Below are positions 11,273 through 21,414 of a stretch of DNA of 64,000 nucleotides, piece after piece. Source of the stretch: Eupeodes corollae (taxonomy: Eukaryota; Arthropoda; Insecta; Diptera; Syrphidae); the NCBI RefSeq assembly GCF_945859685.1, contig NC_079147.1, forward strand, positions 233,612,765 to 233,676,764, in the 5' to 3' direction. Within the stretch, counting starts at the first letter, position 1. Each line of letters starts with the position of its first letter. Under the pieces are notes generated by a model. That model searched no databases, was not told the origin of the DNA, and saw only the letters and a program-made list of their open reading frames with translations. The position numbers were made by a program, and so were the translations under genes.

Positions 11273-12125
11273 GAACCAGATATCGATTTCAAATAAATTT
11301 TGTTATACAGATAATAAGGCAGAAAGATGCAGCAAGGGCTCTCAAGAAAATTGCATGGGTGGTTTTTTTACCATAACAGTTTGAAAAAAAAGTGAAAATT
11401 TTGGTTAACCCTAAATATCTTACGAACTTAGAACGCAAGAGACTTGAATTAAATTTTATATAATATATTGAAACGTGATATCAGAGAAATATATTTAAAA
11501 AAAAAATCCATTTAACGGTTTTTTTTATAAATTAAAAAAAACTGAAAAAAAAAAATTTTTCACCTCCAAAATTTTACGACTAAAATATGACTTCATCTCC
11601 AAAATAATTTTTTGCAACGAGGAATAATGTTTTTGGCATCCCATGAAATTTTGAGAAAAATCGAATTGACTGTTTTTTTTTTTTAAATAAAAATCTAAAA
11701 ATTGAATATCGATTCAAATATCTTTTCAAAAACTTGGAATTTAGCCTTGAAACTTGTTTTATGTTATAGGAAATATTGTTTTCAACATTCTGAAAAATGT
11801 TGAGAAGAATATTCTTACAAAAAATAAAAACCTACAAAAATTAACAAAACTTGGTAAAAATTTACTTTCTACTCAAATAGCTTTTCAAAAATGAAAAATA
11901 TTGGCTTCAAACTTATTTTATTTCACAGAAAATATTGTTTCGATATTCAGTAATTTTTATATAAAAATCCAACAGTCCGTTTTTTTCATAAAAAAAAAAT
12001 CTACAAAAAATAGTACGCAAATTTGGTAAAAATTGATACAAGAAAATATAGACAAACTTTTAAGCAAGACAAATCGACAGACGGGATGGGAAGTTATGAG
12101 TGTGGGTCGCATCACAGCATCTTTT
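11241..12125 (-). repeat. ACGT-rich repeat family, copy 2 (left end missing)
   Basis: The copy starts inside the ACGT tract (TACGTACG, then the CCATAGCTCAAGAACC stretch) and runs through AT-rich units (TCGAATTGAC, CAAATATCTTTTCAAAAAC) to the conserved right end GACGGGATGGGAAGTTATGA, about 12081-12110, followed by GTGGGTCGCATC. The left end with the AACTTCC inverted motif is missing, replaced by RTE-A. Confidence 0.85.
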
Positions 12126-12457
12126 TTATTTGTTTTGACAAACAGCTGATTTGATAGACAGATAAATGGAATAGATTGTTCCATTTTGGTTCTTTTTTTG
12201 ACGTAATCATTGTATAACTAAAATTTATAGCTGATTTTTTTTTGTAAATGGTAATTTTCGCAACGTTACATAGAGCCTACATAAATTCTTATGGACTGTA
12301 AAACTATTCATGTGCTTAGCTAATTCCATTTAATAAGACTGTAAGACTAAAAAACTATATTACAATAGAAGTCAAACTCTTATAACTTCACAAGGTCGGT
12401 TCTTTATTTTCTTTGCTGCGTTTTAAATGATATTCCAAGTTAAAATTAAATAAATAG
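12126..12457. other. unassigned AT-rich spacer
   Basis: No gene or repeat motif is recognised between the repeat copy and the SINE head. Confidence 0.4.
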
Positions 12458-12496
12458 TAGTACCCGTGGCATGATGGTTAGTGCGTTGGACTGTCA
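12458..12496 (+). repeat. tRNA-derived SINE, copy 2, 5' part (interrupted)
   Basis: The head TAGTACCCGTGGCATGATGG contains an A-box-like motif TGGCATGATGG. It is cut after GTGCGTTGGACTGTCA and continues at 14226 on the other side of a family C insertion. The last 15 bases (12482-12496) are duplicated at 14226-14240. In folded tRNA terms the break falls in the anticodon arm. Confidence 0.9.
12482..12496 (+). repeat. target-site duplication, left copy
   Basis: TGCGTTGGACTGTCA, identical to 14226-14240, flanks the family C retrotransposon. A perfect 15-bp duplication is the footprint of target-primed insertion and sets the element limits at 12497-14225. Confidence 0.92.
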
Positions 12497-13933
12497 GCAG
12501 GTGTCGATGGTATATCCAACGTTGTACTAAGACATTTACCGATGGAAGCAATTGACATTTACACCACACTCTTCAACAATGCACTGAATAATGCATATTA
12601 TCCAATGCATTGGAAGACCGCTGTGGTTCATCCTCTCCCGAAAAAGGGAAAGAACAACTCCAACCCGTCAAATCTTCGGTCGATAAGTCTTCTTCCGAGC
12701 ATCAGCAAAGTTTTCGAAAAGATCATTAATAGGGCTCTGACTAAGTAGGATGGGGACAACAAAATAATTCCGGATAAACAGTTCGGGTTCAAGGCGGGTC
12801 ATGGCACACTTCATGCTGCGTCTAAACTCGTTTCTGATATCCAATGGAATAAATCAAAACAACAATGCACAAGTGCTGTTCTGGTTGATTTGGAAAAGGC
12901 CTTTGACACCGTATGGTTAGAGGGTCTTAACCTAAAACTGAGCAGGCTTGGCATAAGCAAGCCATTGTTGTATATACTTTATGATATGCTTAACGGTAGA
13001 AAGTTTGTTGTCAAAAGTGGCAATGTAACTTCTACCACAACATTCTCAATTAAAAATGGTCTTCAACAGGGAGCGGTGATTTCGCCGATTCTCTTCAGCA
13101 TTTACACCAGCGATCTGATAGGTAGTCTTACAAAGGCAATTGCGTACGCCGACGATCTAATTGCGTACAGAACGGCCCGAAAGGTTGAGGTTATTAGAAT
13201 TATCTTGCAGCGTGATTTCGACAAGATTCAGCGATATTGCGACGACTGGCAACTGAAAATAAATGACCAGAAGTCGGAGAAAATTCTGTTCCGGACTCCG
13301 TTGGCTAGGGCCACGAGGGATACGTGTAAGAATTGGCGCAAGATGGTCATCGTTGATCTTCACGGGCAGCCATTAGCGAGCAAAAGTGTAGTAAAGTACC
13401 TTGGTATATATTTCGACAGACATATAAATGCTGCTCTGACCAGGGCCAGAGGAGCCTTCGCTCTGACGAAACGGCTGTTTTTTAGCAGTCGGCTTGACCC
13501 CAGAGTGAAGGTAATTTGCTACATGGCCCTCATACGGCCAATGATCGTTTATGGTTGTCCTGTGTGGTTCAACGTTGCCCCTTCCCAGATGGAGAAGTTT
13601 CGGGTGTTCGAACGGCAGTGTTTACGACGCTGTACCGGCTTACATCGAACAGCCGAATCTTCTTATGTGCATTACTATTCCAACAAAGTCCTATACAACG
13701 GGGCTCGAATCAACAGAATTGACAATTTCGTGATAAAACTCGTTCGAGGTCACATTGCTAAAGCTATGTCTTGGACCAACAATTCAATTTTCGGGACGTG
13801 CTATCCGAACGACGAGTGTTTTGAAAGTGCACACTTGAGCGGCTTCATTCCACCAGAGGCATTCCTCTTTTTAGATAGATGCGGTCTGATACAGGATAGA
13901 TTGGCAGTTCCGCTAATCTACCACGTCAGATGA
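12497..13933 (+). pseudogene. reverse transcriptase of family C, one in-frame stop
   Basis: One reading frame runs from the truncation point to TGA at 13931-13933, interrupted only by TAG at 12746-12748. Blocks: VVHPLPKKGKNNS, LRSISLLPSISKVFEKII, IPDKQFGFKAGHGT, AVLVDLEKAFDTVWLEGL, LQQGAVISPILFSIYTSDL, catalytic AIAYADDLIAYRT, thumb VKYLGIYFDRHI and RPMIVYGCPVW. The YADD is intact. The 5' portion with the endonuclease was never copied at this site. The enzyme makes cDNA from its own transcript on a nicked chromosomal target. Confidence 0.9.
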
Positions 13934-14199
13934 AGAACAGTGGATAGGCGACTCCTGTACGTACAATCGGGACGTCATGGCACAAGGCGGAGCAGAGCTC
14001 CTTCGGTTCAGTAGGGCTGTGTCCGAACGGGACCGAACTGATAGGGTGAAGCAGGAGAACCAGTTTTGGCATTAGTAGTTAGTGTTATAGTTTAACTTAG
14101 AATGTCCGTATGGGACCATTAAGTTAGTTGTAAGTTATGGATAATTAGGCTAGTTTTATGAATTTTTGTCTAGGTTTAAGATAGGTTGAAGATTGAATT

Positions 14200-14205
14200 A
14201 ATAAA
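14200..14205 (+). promoter_or_regulatory. polyadenylation signal of family C
   Basis: AATAAA lies about 15 bp before the terminal A-run (14216-14225), a normal spacing for cleavage and polyadenylation of the retrotransposon transcript. Confidence 0.7.
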
Positions 14206-14225
14206 AATGAATTACAAAAAAAAAA

Positions 14226-14525
14226 TGCGTTGGACTGTCATGGCAGAGGTCTTGGATTCAATCCCTGCCTGTACCACCTTAATTTAAAAAAAAATTAATT
14301 TTCGCGAGTACTGCCTCTGCCAGGAATTGACAATTTCTTCAAGAGTAATTCTTGTCATGGAAAAGTGCTTTCTCAAATTAGCCGTTCGGATTCGACCTAA
14401 AATTGTAGGTCCCTTCCATTCCTGACAATTGTACTCGCACACAGGAATGGTTGCGAGTTGTAAGTCACTAGGCCCTAGTTCACAACGGACTGTTGCGCCA
14501 CCCAACTTATTTTTTTTTTTTTTAA
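14226..14525 (+). repeat. tRNA-derived SINE, copy 2, 3' part
   Basis: It resumes the SINE at TGCGTTGGACTGTCA (second copy of the target duplication), then GGCAGAGGTCTTGG, a decayed B box (GGATTCAATCCC), the body GTAATTCTTGTCATGG and GTGCTTTCTCAAATT, and the end GGCCCTAGTTCACAACGGAC with TGTTGCGCCACC (14471-14512). A T-rich run follows. The ending is nearly the same as the RTE-A 3' end. Confidence 0.9.
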
Positions 14526-15997
14526 GTTAAAAATAAAACACCAAAAATGTCATTGCCAATTAGTTTGTTTTTTCCTTCTTTCAAAAAAGGAACCATCTTT
14601 ATTTATTTATAATTATAATAATAATAATAATGTTTCATGTTTCTGATTTTCATCTTATTTTGCTTGTATTTGTTAAATTTAATTCAGCTTAAAAGCTTTT
14701 GTCCTAAGAGAATGTTTAAAGTTTGATTTTTGTCTTACTTAATTTTACATATTTTTATTTTAATATTTTTTTGTTTTACTTACTATTTAACAACTTTATT
14801 AATTTGTTTGTATTTTATTTTTTTACATTAAATAACTAAAACTATACAAAATTTATATTTTATTTTAGCACTTAATGACTAAAAAAATTGAGCAAATCGC
14901 ATTAAATAATTTTGTCTGTTTTTTAATTGTTGTTTTTTAAATTTAATACATTTATTTAATACTATTTAATTGTAAGCCGTAAAATTTAGTATTTTTGTTT
15001 GTGTTTTTTTTTCTATTTGCAAAATATTTGATTTATTTTTTGATTTTTATTTGTTGTGTTTTTGTTTGGTTTAATACAATAAACTTTAGGTATATTTATA
15101 TAAATTAATATATTTATTGTATATATATTTTTATTTTTGATTTGATTTGTGGGTGTTTTTAAGCGGTAATGTATACAGATATTATTTTGTTTGTGGTATA
15201 TTTTTAAAATTTTATATTTTAATTTTTGTTATTTATTAGTGTTTTTGTATTTTTGTGTTGAGTTTTTGTTTTAAATTTTATTTATAATTTTAAGAAGCTC
15301 TTGCAATTACTACGGTATGATGATTTTTAGTTTTTGTTTTTAAAAATCTTTTGTTTTTTAAATAAAAAATATATTTAATACAGCAGGTACTGACACTTAA
15401 TAATTCTACACATGTTTTATTGGAGTGAAGCCCGGTTCATTTGGCAGGGTGTGAATACATTTTTTGGTATGAGGTTATGATAGTTAGTGTTAGAAAAACA
15501 AAATTAGGAAACTTTTGTTTTGTTTATGTACCAAAATCACATTTTTAAGGCAATAAAATTAAATTAAAAAATTAAAATATGTTTAACTTTTTAGTTTAAG
15601 ATTTAAGAAAGAAAAATATTGAACTTAGGTCCACGTTTTTGTGGATAAGTTTGTACTAAAATATTTGTGATTCGTTCAGGGGTTTCCAATAAGAGGTTTC
15701 ACTTTCATACTAAACAAAAAGGAGTATTTTTATAAAAGAAATCAGTGAATGTCTAATTCCTTATAAAGTAGAAGGCATGAAATTAACAAACAAATGACTA
15801 CTGTTTTACCACCGTTTTCTTTTCATGAAATTTTCTATGATCAATTAGGATTTTGAGACTGCATGTCTTCGATAACTTCGAGAATGTCATCATTAAAGTC
15901 TAGAATCGAAATCGTGTATTTTTTAAAGAAATTGTTAAATCATAAGATCTCCCTTGACAGTTGGAATAAACTCTTGAAAAAATAACTTTTATTACAA
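14526..15997. other. very AT-rich spacer
   Basis: About 1.4 kb of T-rich and A-rich sequence, with ATA and TTTTG-like runs, no long frame and no element motif. The composition is more extreme than its surroundings (notably 14550-15400). Confidence 0.5.
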
Positions 15998-16045
15998 ATG
16001 AAGAAGATGATTTTTCGATGAAAATGTTGATCATTTTCATGTACT
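15998..16045 (-). pseudogene. short transposase scrap
   Basis: GATGATTTTTCGATGAAAAT followed by TCATTTTCA closely matches the minus-strand transposase at about 18165-18200 (FHRKIIFSD region). Only some 45 bp remain, directly upstream of the RTE-A copy. Confidence 0.5.
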
Positions 16046-16049
16046 TAAA

Positions 16050-17177
16050 TGATCCGAACAAATCAGCAAAAAAAGGAGACTCTCTAAATTGCGCTAACTA
16101 CAGAGGCATCAGTCTTCCAAACATTGCATATAAGATCCTTTCTGCTGTATTATGTGAACGTCTAAAGCCGTTCGTCAACAAATTGATAGGTCCTTATCAG
16201 TGTGGCTTTAGACCAGGAAAGTCCAACATTGACAAAATATTCACATTACGAAAGATTTTGGAAAAAAAACAGGATCTTCAAATCGATACACACTACCTCC
16301 TTATCGATTTAAAAGCTGCGCATGACAGTATCTATAAGGAAGAGCTCTACAGAGCAATGTCTAGTTTTGGTATCCTTGTCAAACTTTTCCGTTTGTGCAG
16401 AATGGCAATGTAGAATGCACGCTGCTCTATCAAGGTTGGAAATGGTCTTACCAATGCATTTGATGTCAAAAAAGGTTTTAGACAACGCGATGCACTGTCA
16501 TGCGACTTCTTCAACATGGTTCTGGAAAGAATTGTGCAAAACTCAACCATCAACACTTAAGGCACAATCTTCCAAAGATCCACTTAATTACTAGAATACG
16601 CATATGATGATTGGCATAATTGAAATATCAAAGCGTGATATCAGTGGAACGTTTTTGAGCATTGCGGAGAAGTGGGTTTAGTGGTAAAATGAGGGCAAAA
16701 CCAAGTATATGCTGTCATCATAAAAGGACATTGAACGACATAGTCTTCGGACAAAATGACACCATAGACAGCCATAACGTAGTGATAGTTAAGTACTTTG
16801 CCTACCTAGACACCGCTATTAAATGTCAGACAACGAAACCAGCGCTAAAATCAAACTTAGAATAAATAACTCTTGAAAATCGCTGTGTCTTTGGACTTAG
16901 AAGGCAATTGAGAAGTAAAGTCCTCTCTCGAGCATCTTGAGACACTTATCATCCCGGTTCTCATTTATGGCGCTGAGGCCTAGGCCCCAGGGATGGCGCT
17001 CACAGAAAAGGAAGAACCCGAGTCAGGTGGCGCTCACAGGTGGGTGAAGACCTCAACTAATTTGGTGTGCGAAACTTGTGACAACTAGCTAGGGACTGAG
17101 CTGGCGGGAGAAACATGTTTGTTGAGGCCTAGGTCCTCCCGGACTGTAGTGTCACCTAAAGTAAGTAAGTAAGTTCA
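16050..17177 (+). mobile_element. RTE-A retrotransposon, 5'-truncated copy with internal loss
   Basis: The RT frame 16018-16413 gives NCANYRGISLPNIAYKIL, LIGPYQCGFRPGKSN, HYLLIDLKAAHDSI and RAMSSFGILVKLFRLC. After a TAG it continues with ARCSIKVGNGL and KKGFRQRDALSCDFFNM; the active site region is altered (EYAYDD). IIPVLIYGAEA is readable near 16950, after which part of the C-terminus is deleted. The 3' end CGGACTGTAGTGTCACC and an AAGT-repeat tail close it at 17159-17175. Many stops show it is dead. Confidence 0.85.
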
Positions 17178-17445
17178 GCGCAGAAACAATGTTGCTGGGG
17201 ATTAAGTTCTTTTGTTAACTGAACATCAAAATCTTTATGACCTTAGTCTGTATGAACTTGAAAATCATTATAAACCACATTCAGGCCATAAGGATTTTAT
17301 AAGCGAAATATACCTAATATCGTTGTTGAATGCCTTATTCCAAGTATCGAAGGCAAAACTGGGTTTCTTCAACCCTTCTCGCTACAGCAGCAATTGTTTT
17401 TAAGCGACTCTTGAGGTTACGATCTTTGCTTATCTCAACAGCTCA
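17178..17445. other. unassigned spacer
   Basis: Nothing recognisable lies between the RTE-A tail and the transposase remnant. A 63-codon plus frame (17212-17403) has no motif and is probably chance. Confidence 0.35.
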
Positions 17446-17677
17446 GAAGTTGCCTCATGACGACTTACAGAAGTCCAGACGCTGAATCCAACCCGACGGT
17501 TTTCAATCATAATTTGGCTGATACTGCTGCAATTTCACGTTCGATATTCGTACGAAGTTCATCAATCGTAGCATAGACCCTAGTTTTGACATAGCCCAAC
17601 AGGAAATTTACTAATGGCGTTAAATCGCATGACCGGGACGTCCAAGCGACTGGACCATTTCTTGAAATAACAAACTT

Positions 17678-17987
17678 AAAAATAAATAAATAAATGTGGT
17701 GGCCCAACAGTCCGTTGAGAACTAGGGCCTAGTGACTTACAACCTTCAATTATTCCTGTTCGCGAGTACTGTTGTCAGGGATGGAGGGGACCTACTCCCT
17801 TAAGCCGATTCTGAACAGCTAATTTGAGAAAGCACTTTTCATGACAAGAGTTACTCTTGGAGAATATATCAATTCCTCGCAAAAGGCAGAACCCGTGATA
17901 AAACTTTAGATGGCATAGGCGGGGATCGAATTCAAGACCTCTGGCATGACAGTCCAACGCACTAACCATCATGCCACGGGTACTACT
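17678..17987 (-). repeat. tRNA-derived SINE, copy 3 (full length, with target duplication)
   Basis: It is the most complete copy, about 310 bp. On the minus strand: GTACCCGTGGCATGATGG, GTGCGTTGGACTGTCATGCC, a B-box relative AATTCGATCCC, the body GTAACTCTTGTCATG, the end GGCCCTAGTTCTCAACGGAC and a tail of ATTT units (17677-17695 on plus). Direct 13-bp repeats AAATAACAAACTT flank it at 17665-17677 and 17988-18000. It interrupts the transposase, so the transposase is older. Confidence 0.92.
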
Positions 17988-18311
17988 AAATAACAAACTT
18001 GAATCCCCGTTCCCAGTAACATGCATGATGCCACCGCAACCAAACTGTAACTTTTTCGGATGCAATAATGACTCATGGAGTACTTGTGGATTGCTGCTTG
18101 ACCTATAACAAATATTTTGTTTATTGACGAAGCCATTCAGCCAGAAATGACGCTCATCGCTAAAGATGATTTTTCGATGAAAATTCGAATCATTTTCAAG
18201 TTGTTGCTCAGCCCAATTCTCGAAAATATGACGCTTCTGGTGGTCATGCGGCTTCAATTTAATCTTGTAAGTATGTAGGCCAAGATCTTTTCGCAAAATT
18301 CGCCACAACGA

Positions 18312-18446
18312 CGTTAGGTTAGGTTAGGTTGAGGGGCTGACAGTTGATGTCTTTACCGTCTTTTTCATATGATAACCCAATATATTATTTGTAGTGCCGC
18401 AGGTGTCAAGAAAGTTCCACCTTTTATCGGCCTTGATAGCTATTCT
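18312..18446 (-). mobile_element. short 5'-truncated retro-insertion with AACCT tail
   Basis: About 135 bp interrupts the transposase between GIAVTS and WRILRKDL. Direct 8-bp repeats CACAACGA (18304-18311 and 18447-18454, plus strand) flank it. Its minus-strand 3' end is AACCTAACCTAACCTAAC. Flanking duplication plus a simple-repeat 3' tail point to a heavily truncated non-LTR element. The body does not match family B, and I cannot name its source. Confidence 0.75.
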
Positions 18447-18860
18447 CACAACGAAGTCACAGCGATGCCTAATGCTTGAGAACGACGTGCGAGAGACACA
18501 TTTAGGCTTTCTGCAACCGAAGCCCTCTCGGCAGTAATATTCTAGCCCCTACGGGCACTTCTTTGTCTCACTGTCACGGGAATATTTTGTACTGTTAAAA
18601 TTTTTCTACTAGTCGCTCAATTGTTGATCAGATAGGGAGATTATGACGACCATAAATTGGACGTAGCGCTCTTAACGTTGAAGTCACTGACTCCGAGTTT
18701 CACTAGTAAATTTAAATAATTTCGACTCGTTGTTGGCTCCTATATCTTTCCATCATGAAACCTTATTGAAGAGAACTGTCAAAAGAGCGATAAGAAATAT
18801 GGCGTCGTTTGCTGTCCCTGTTGCTCTATTTTTGTAGCGTCCCTGTTGAAAAACCCTGGA

Positions 18861-18998
18861 TAACGATCTAAGCGATCTAAATCATATCATCAATTTTCGT
18901 AAGGGACTTTAACTGGTTTAATTGAGTTCAGAAGAAAGCCTCAAGATTCATGTCGTATCACAATGTGCCTTTAAAAGGTCAACCATTTTACCCTAACC
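18861..18998 (+). mobile_element. family B retrotransposon, 3' end only
   Basis: The sequence from GATCTAAGCGATC through TTCGTAAGGGACT, AAGCCTCAAGATTCATG, GTATCACAATG and a tail CCCTAACCTAATC closely parallels 42440-42606, the last 160 bp of family B. It covers the end of the RNase H region and the 3' untranslated part. Confidence 0.8.
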
Positions 18999-20050
18999 TA
19001 ATCTAAGACTTCTTTTTAAGATAGTAAACTATTTCAGTTAATTGTTGAAGGGTGTGTTATTGTATTTTTCGAAATGGGGCTGTTTAAAAATCTCGAAAGA
19101 TGACAGCTTCAAAATTGACAACTGCTAAAAAGCAACAACTTATTGACAAAACCCTTTTACACAAATATTTGACAATCTACCAAGAATAATCTTCAATAGT
19201 TCTTGAAATATTATCAATATGTTTGAAAAAATGTGTTTAGAACTCGCTGAAGAAGAAACTGTCTTTTACGAGTAAGTAGTGCAAACATAGATCATGTTCC
19301 GCTTTTGAAATCATGACCATTTTACAGTCAGTTAATACTTGGTCCAACAATCAGTAAAGTTGGGAATTAAAAGTAAAAGTTTTTTTGACTTTAAACAAGT
19401 ATTCGGAAGAAATAATCAGATCATTTTTAGTTTTTAAAGAAATCGTTTTTACAAAATTAAGGTTTTAAAAATTAAATGATTGTGCGATGATAGTTTTAGT
19501 ATTTTATTGTTTATTTTCTTTTATACATATTTATATAATTTTTGTTTATATTTTGTATTTTGTTAAATGTGCATTAAGACCGGTTGCTTCAACTCCAATT
19601 TTGGACGAAATTTTGATATTCATATACGTTATATCGTTTCACTTCTTCTTCTATTTCTTTATATATTTCAGTTTTATATATTCGTATAAAGAGGAAGAAT
19701 TATACACGAAAACAGTTACTTAAAATTTAGAAACTAAACTAAATAAAAGTTACAATTACATTTTTTAAAAGCCTGTGCTTTTGAATAGCATAAGCATTTT
19801 ATTTAATTCTATTTTTACAAAACACAAAATGGCGCTCGCTTAGCGTTGTTGTACAATACAATCAAAAAAACTACTCCTTAACCCGCTAAACACGTACTAA
19901 AACATCTAAAACTCTTTTGTTTTGTTTAAAGATTTTTGTTTTCTTTCAATATATATATAATATCAAATTACAGTAATTAGAATATTTTTGTTTTTTTCAA
20001 TCCACTACTTACATTATTACATATTCAAAAATATAGAAGAAGTGGCGCAT
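18999..20050. other. unassigned AT-rich DNA
   Basis: No element or gene motif is recognised. A hydrophobic 78-codon plus frame at 19487-19723 is encoded by T-rich DNA and is most likely chance. Confidence 0.4.
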
Positions 20051-20430
20051 TCATGTTGTTTTACAATCATTAGCTATGGACGGCCATGCCCTTTTTATCA
20101 CGGCAAAATGTGTCATCTGGAAGGCGTTTGTTTGTGGACAACGTCTCTCCACAAAACCAGTCAGACAATAGCCCATGTTATAGTCCTCCATGGAGATATT
20201 CGAACTGAGGTATAGCTTGAATTCGGTTTCGGTGCTTTGCTTGCGATTGAAATGGCCCAGGATCAACAGTGAACCTTTGTCCATGGGGAGCATTTTGGCT
20301 TTGGTCACTTGCCGTTGGGAACCCATGAATTCTTCGATGCGACACCGATTTGGTTGCCACCAACATGGCGTTATTGTCCAATAGCTGGAGGCAGCTGTAC
20401 GTGCCCAACCTTCTTCCGGATAGAGTAGGA
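20051..20430 (-). CDS. candidate host-gene exon, product unknown
   Basis: Reading on the minus strand, a pyrimidine-rich stretch and ACAG at 20431-20434 form a plausible 3' splice site, followed by an open frame: LLYPEEGWARTAASSYW, PCWWQPNRCRIEEFMG, KGSLLILGHFNRKQSTETE, LYLSSNISMEDYNMGYC and GFVERRCPQTNAF. It is rich in Cys, Trp and Tyr and has higher GC content than its flanks, unlike the nearby chance frames. I do not recognise the family. The end is unclear: a stop follows at about 20051, or a donor site lies before it. No transposon motif is present. Alternative frames on both strands are also fairly open, which lowers confidence. Confidence 0.35.
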
Positions 20431-20434
20431 TCTG

Positions 20435-21410
20435 TATTTGGATGGAATAAATAGAAGAAACTTGATGAGAAAATAAAACCAAAAAATAGGACAAGAATTC
20501 AAGAATACAAGTAGCATCAGGATAGGTTAGGTAAGGTTTAGGTATAGTACCAACATCACCCTGTCCGACATTATGTAGACGTGTGTAATTCTACACACAT
20601 GGAATTGGAATTGCTTTTATTTTTTTTGGTTGGATACTGGGACTGAGATTGGTACTAGGACTTCGAAGGATGCTCTCCGGAATCGATCTGTGAAAGGATG
20701 CGCACGTAGTGAAATAGTTGGATTCTTTTTTCAATTTAATTACAAATTTCGCGACGATTTTGATGTTTGTATATTCCGCAGGGGTAACCAACAGGATTAT
20801 CGGAAAATTGTTATTGACACAGAGGGTGGTGTTTTGCCGTATAAAATGGTTTTCATGAAAAGCATGGTACGGATGAGCAGAAGCGCCGCTGGCCATCTTA
20901 TCGCCTGCGTGCAGAAGAGATTTTAGCGCACATTACAAAAGTCTTGCTGTTGTTCTGTTGGATGGAATACAGACATAAGATTTGAATCAGATTGCTTTGG
21001 GATTTAAATTATGTGTATAAGGATAGGATGTTTTGTCAGAATGTACTTAATTAGTTTTCTCATGATTATTTCGACAAAGAGAAATGTGTATTGTGTATAG
21101 GGGTAATTTTGAGCTCTATCAATTTAAGGGATGAATTTAATTATCCCTGAAAATATAAGTTCAAGTTGAAAATGCATAAATAGTGTTGTATAGAATGTTT
21201 AAGGGAAAGATAATTATAACAGCAACATAAATAATTTGCACTTACAGAAAAACTGTGGTCTCTCTGCACCTTTTAAGCAAAAATCAAAGTCTCTTAAGTT
21301 AAGGTAATTTGTTGCTCTTTTTAAAAATATTAATTTCATATTAATATTATCGTTTTTTAATTACAAGAAAACGAAAACATTTCTTGCATGTATATTGGCC
21401 TAATGAGTAA
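20435..21410. other. spacer next to the candidate exon
   Basis: It holds a short AGGTTAGGTAAGG-like stretch (20524-20537) and overlapping open frames on both strands at 20591-20926, with a good-looking minus-strand acceptor (CTCTTCTGCACGCAG at about 20905-20919). These may be further exon material, but neither frame has a recognisable motif. Confidence 0.3.
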
Positions 21411-21414
21411 GAAT

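Larger units (their letters stand above)
12497..14225 (+). mobile_element. non-LTR retrotransposon family C (Jockey-like), 5'-truncated insertion
   Basis: The element is bounded by a perfect 15-bp target-site duplication, starts inside the RT N-terminus (AGVDGISNVVLRHLP), has a 290-bp 3' untranslated region with AATAAA at 14200, and ends with poly(A). It lies inside a SINE. The RT lacks RNase H and the C-terminus is short. The single stop in nearly 480 codons and the unmutated duplication indicate a recent insertion compared with the other elements here. The clade (Jockey superfamily) is inferred from motif wording. Confidence 0.9.
17450..18756 (-). pseudogene. mariner-like transposase (DUF4817-type) with two nested insertions
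   Basis: On the minus strand it begins MERYRSQQRVEII near 18753 (helix-turn-helix start) and passes through RPIYGRHN, TIERLVEKF, VPVRQRSARRG, SVAESLNVSLARRSQALGI, WRILRKDLGLHTYKIKL, RKIIFSDERHFWLNGFVNKQ (first catalytic Asp) and HPKKLQFGCGGIMH. A deletion then removes the second Asp region. After a SINE insertion it resumes with SRNGPVAWTSRSCDLTPL, YVKTRVYATIDELRTNIE and REIAAVSAKL. A 135-bp retro-fragment lies at 18312-18446 and a SINE at 17678-17987. Full proteins of this family have about 350 residues. Confidence 0.85.

Noticed and set aside
12458..12530. A functional tRNA gene
   Set aside because: A and B boxes are present, but there is no complete acceptor stem, and the same head is joined to the same non-tRNA body at five places, so it is a SINE.
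18304..18330. TTAGG-like units as a telomere or interstitial telomere array
   Set aside because: Only three to four units, at the 3' end of an insert flanked by a target duplication. They are a retro-element tail.
19487..19723. Small membrane protein of 78 codons
   Set aside because: The hydrophobic stretch results from T-rich DNA; no start context or conserved motif is visible.
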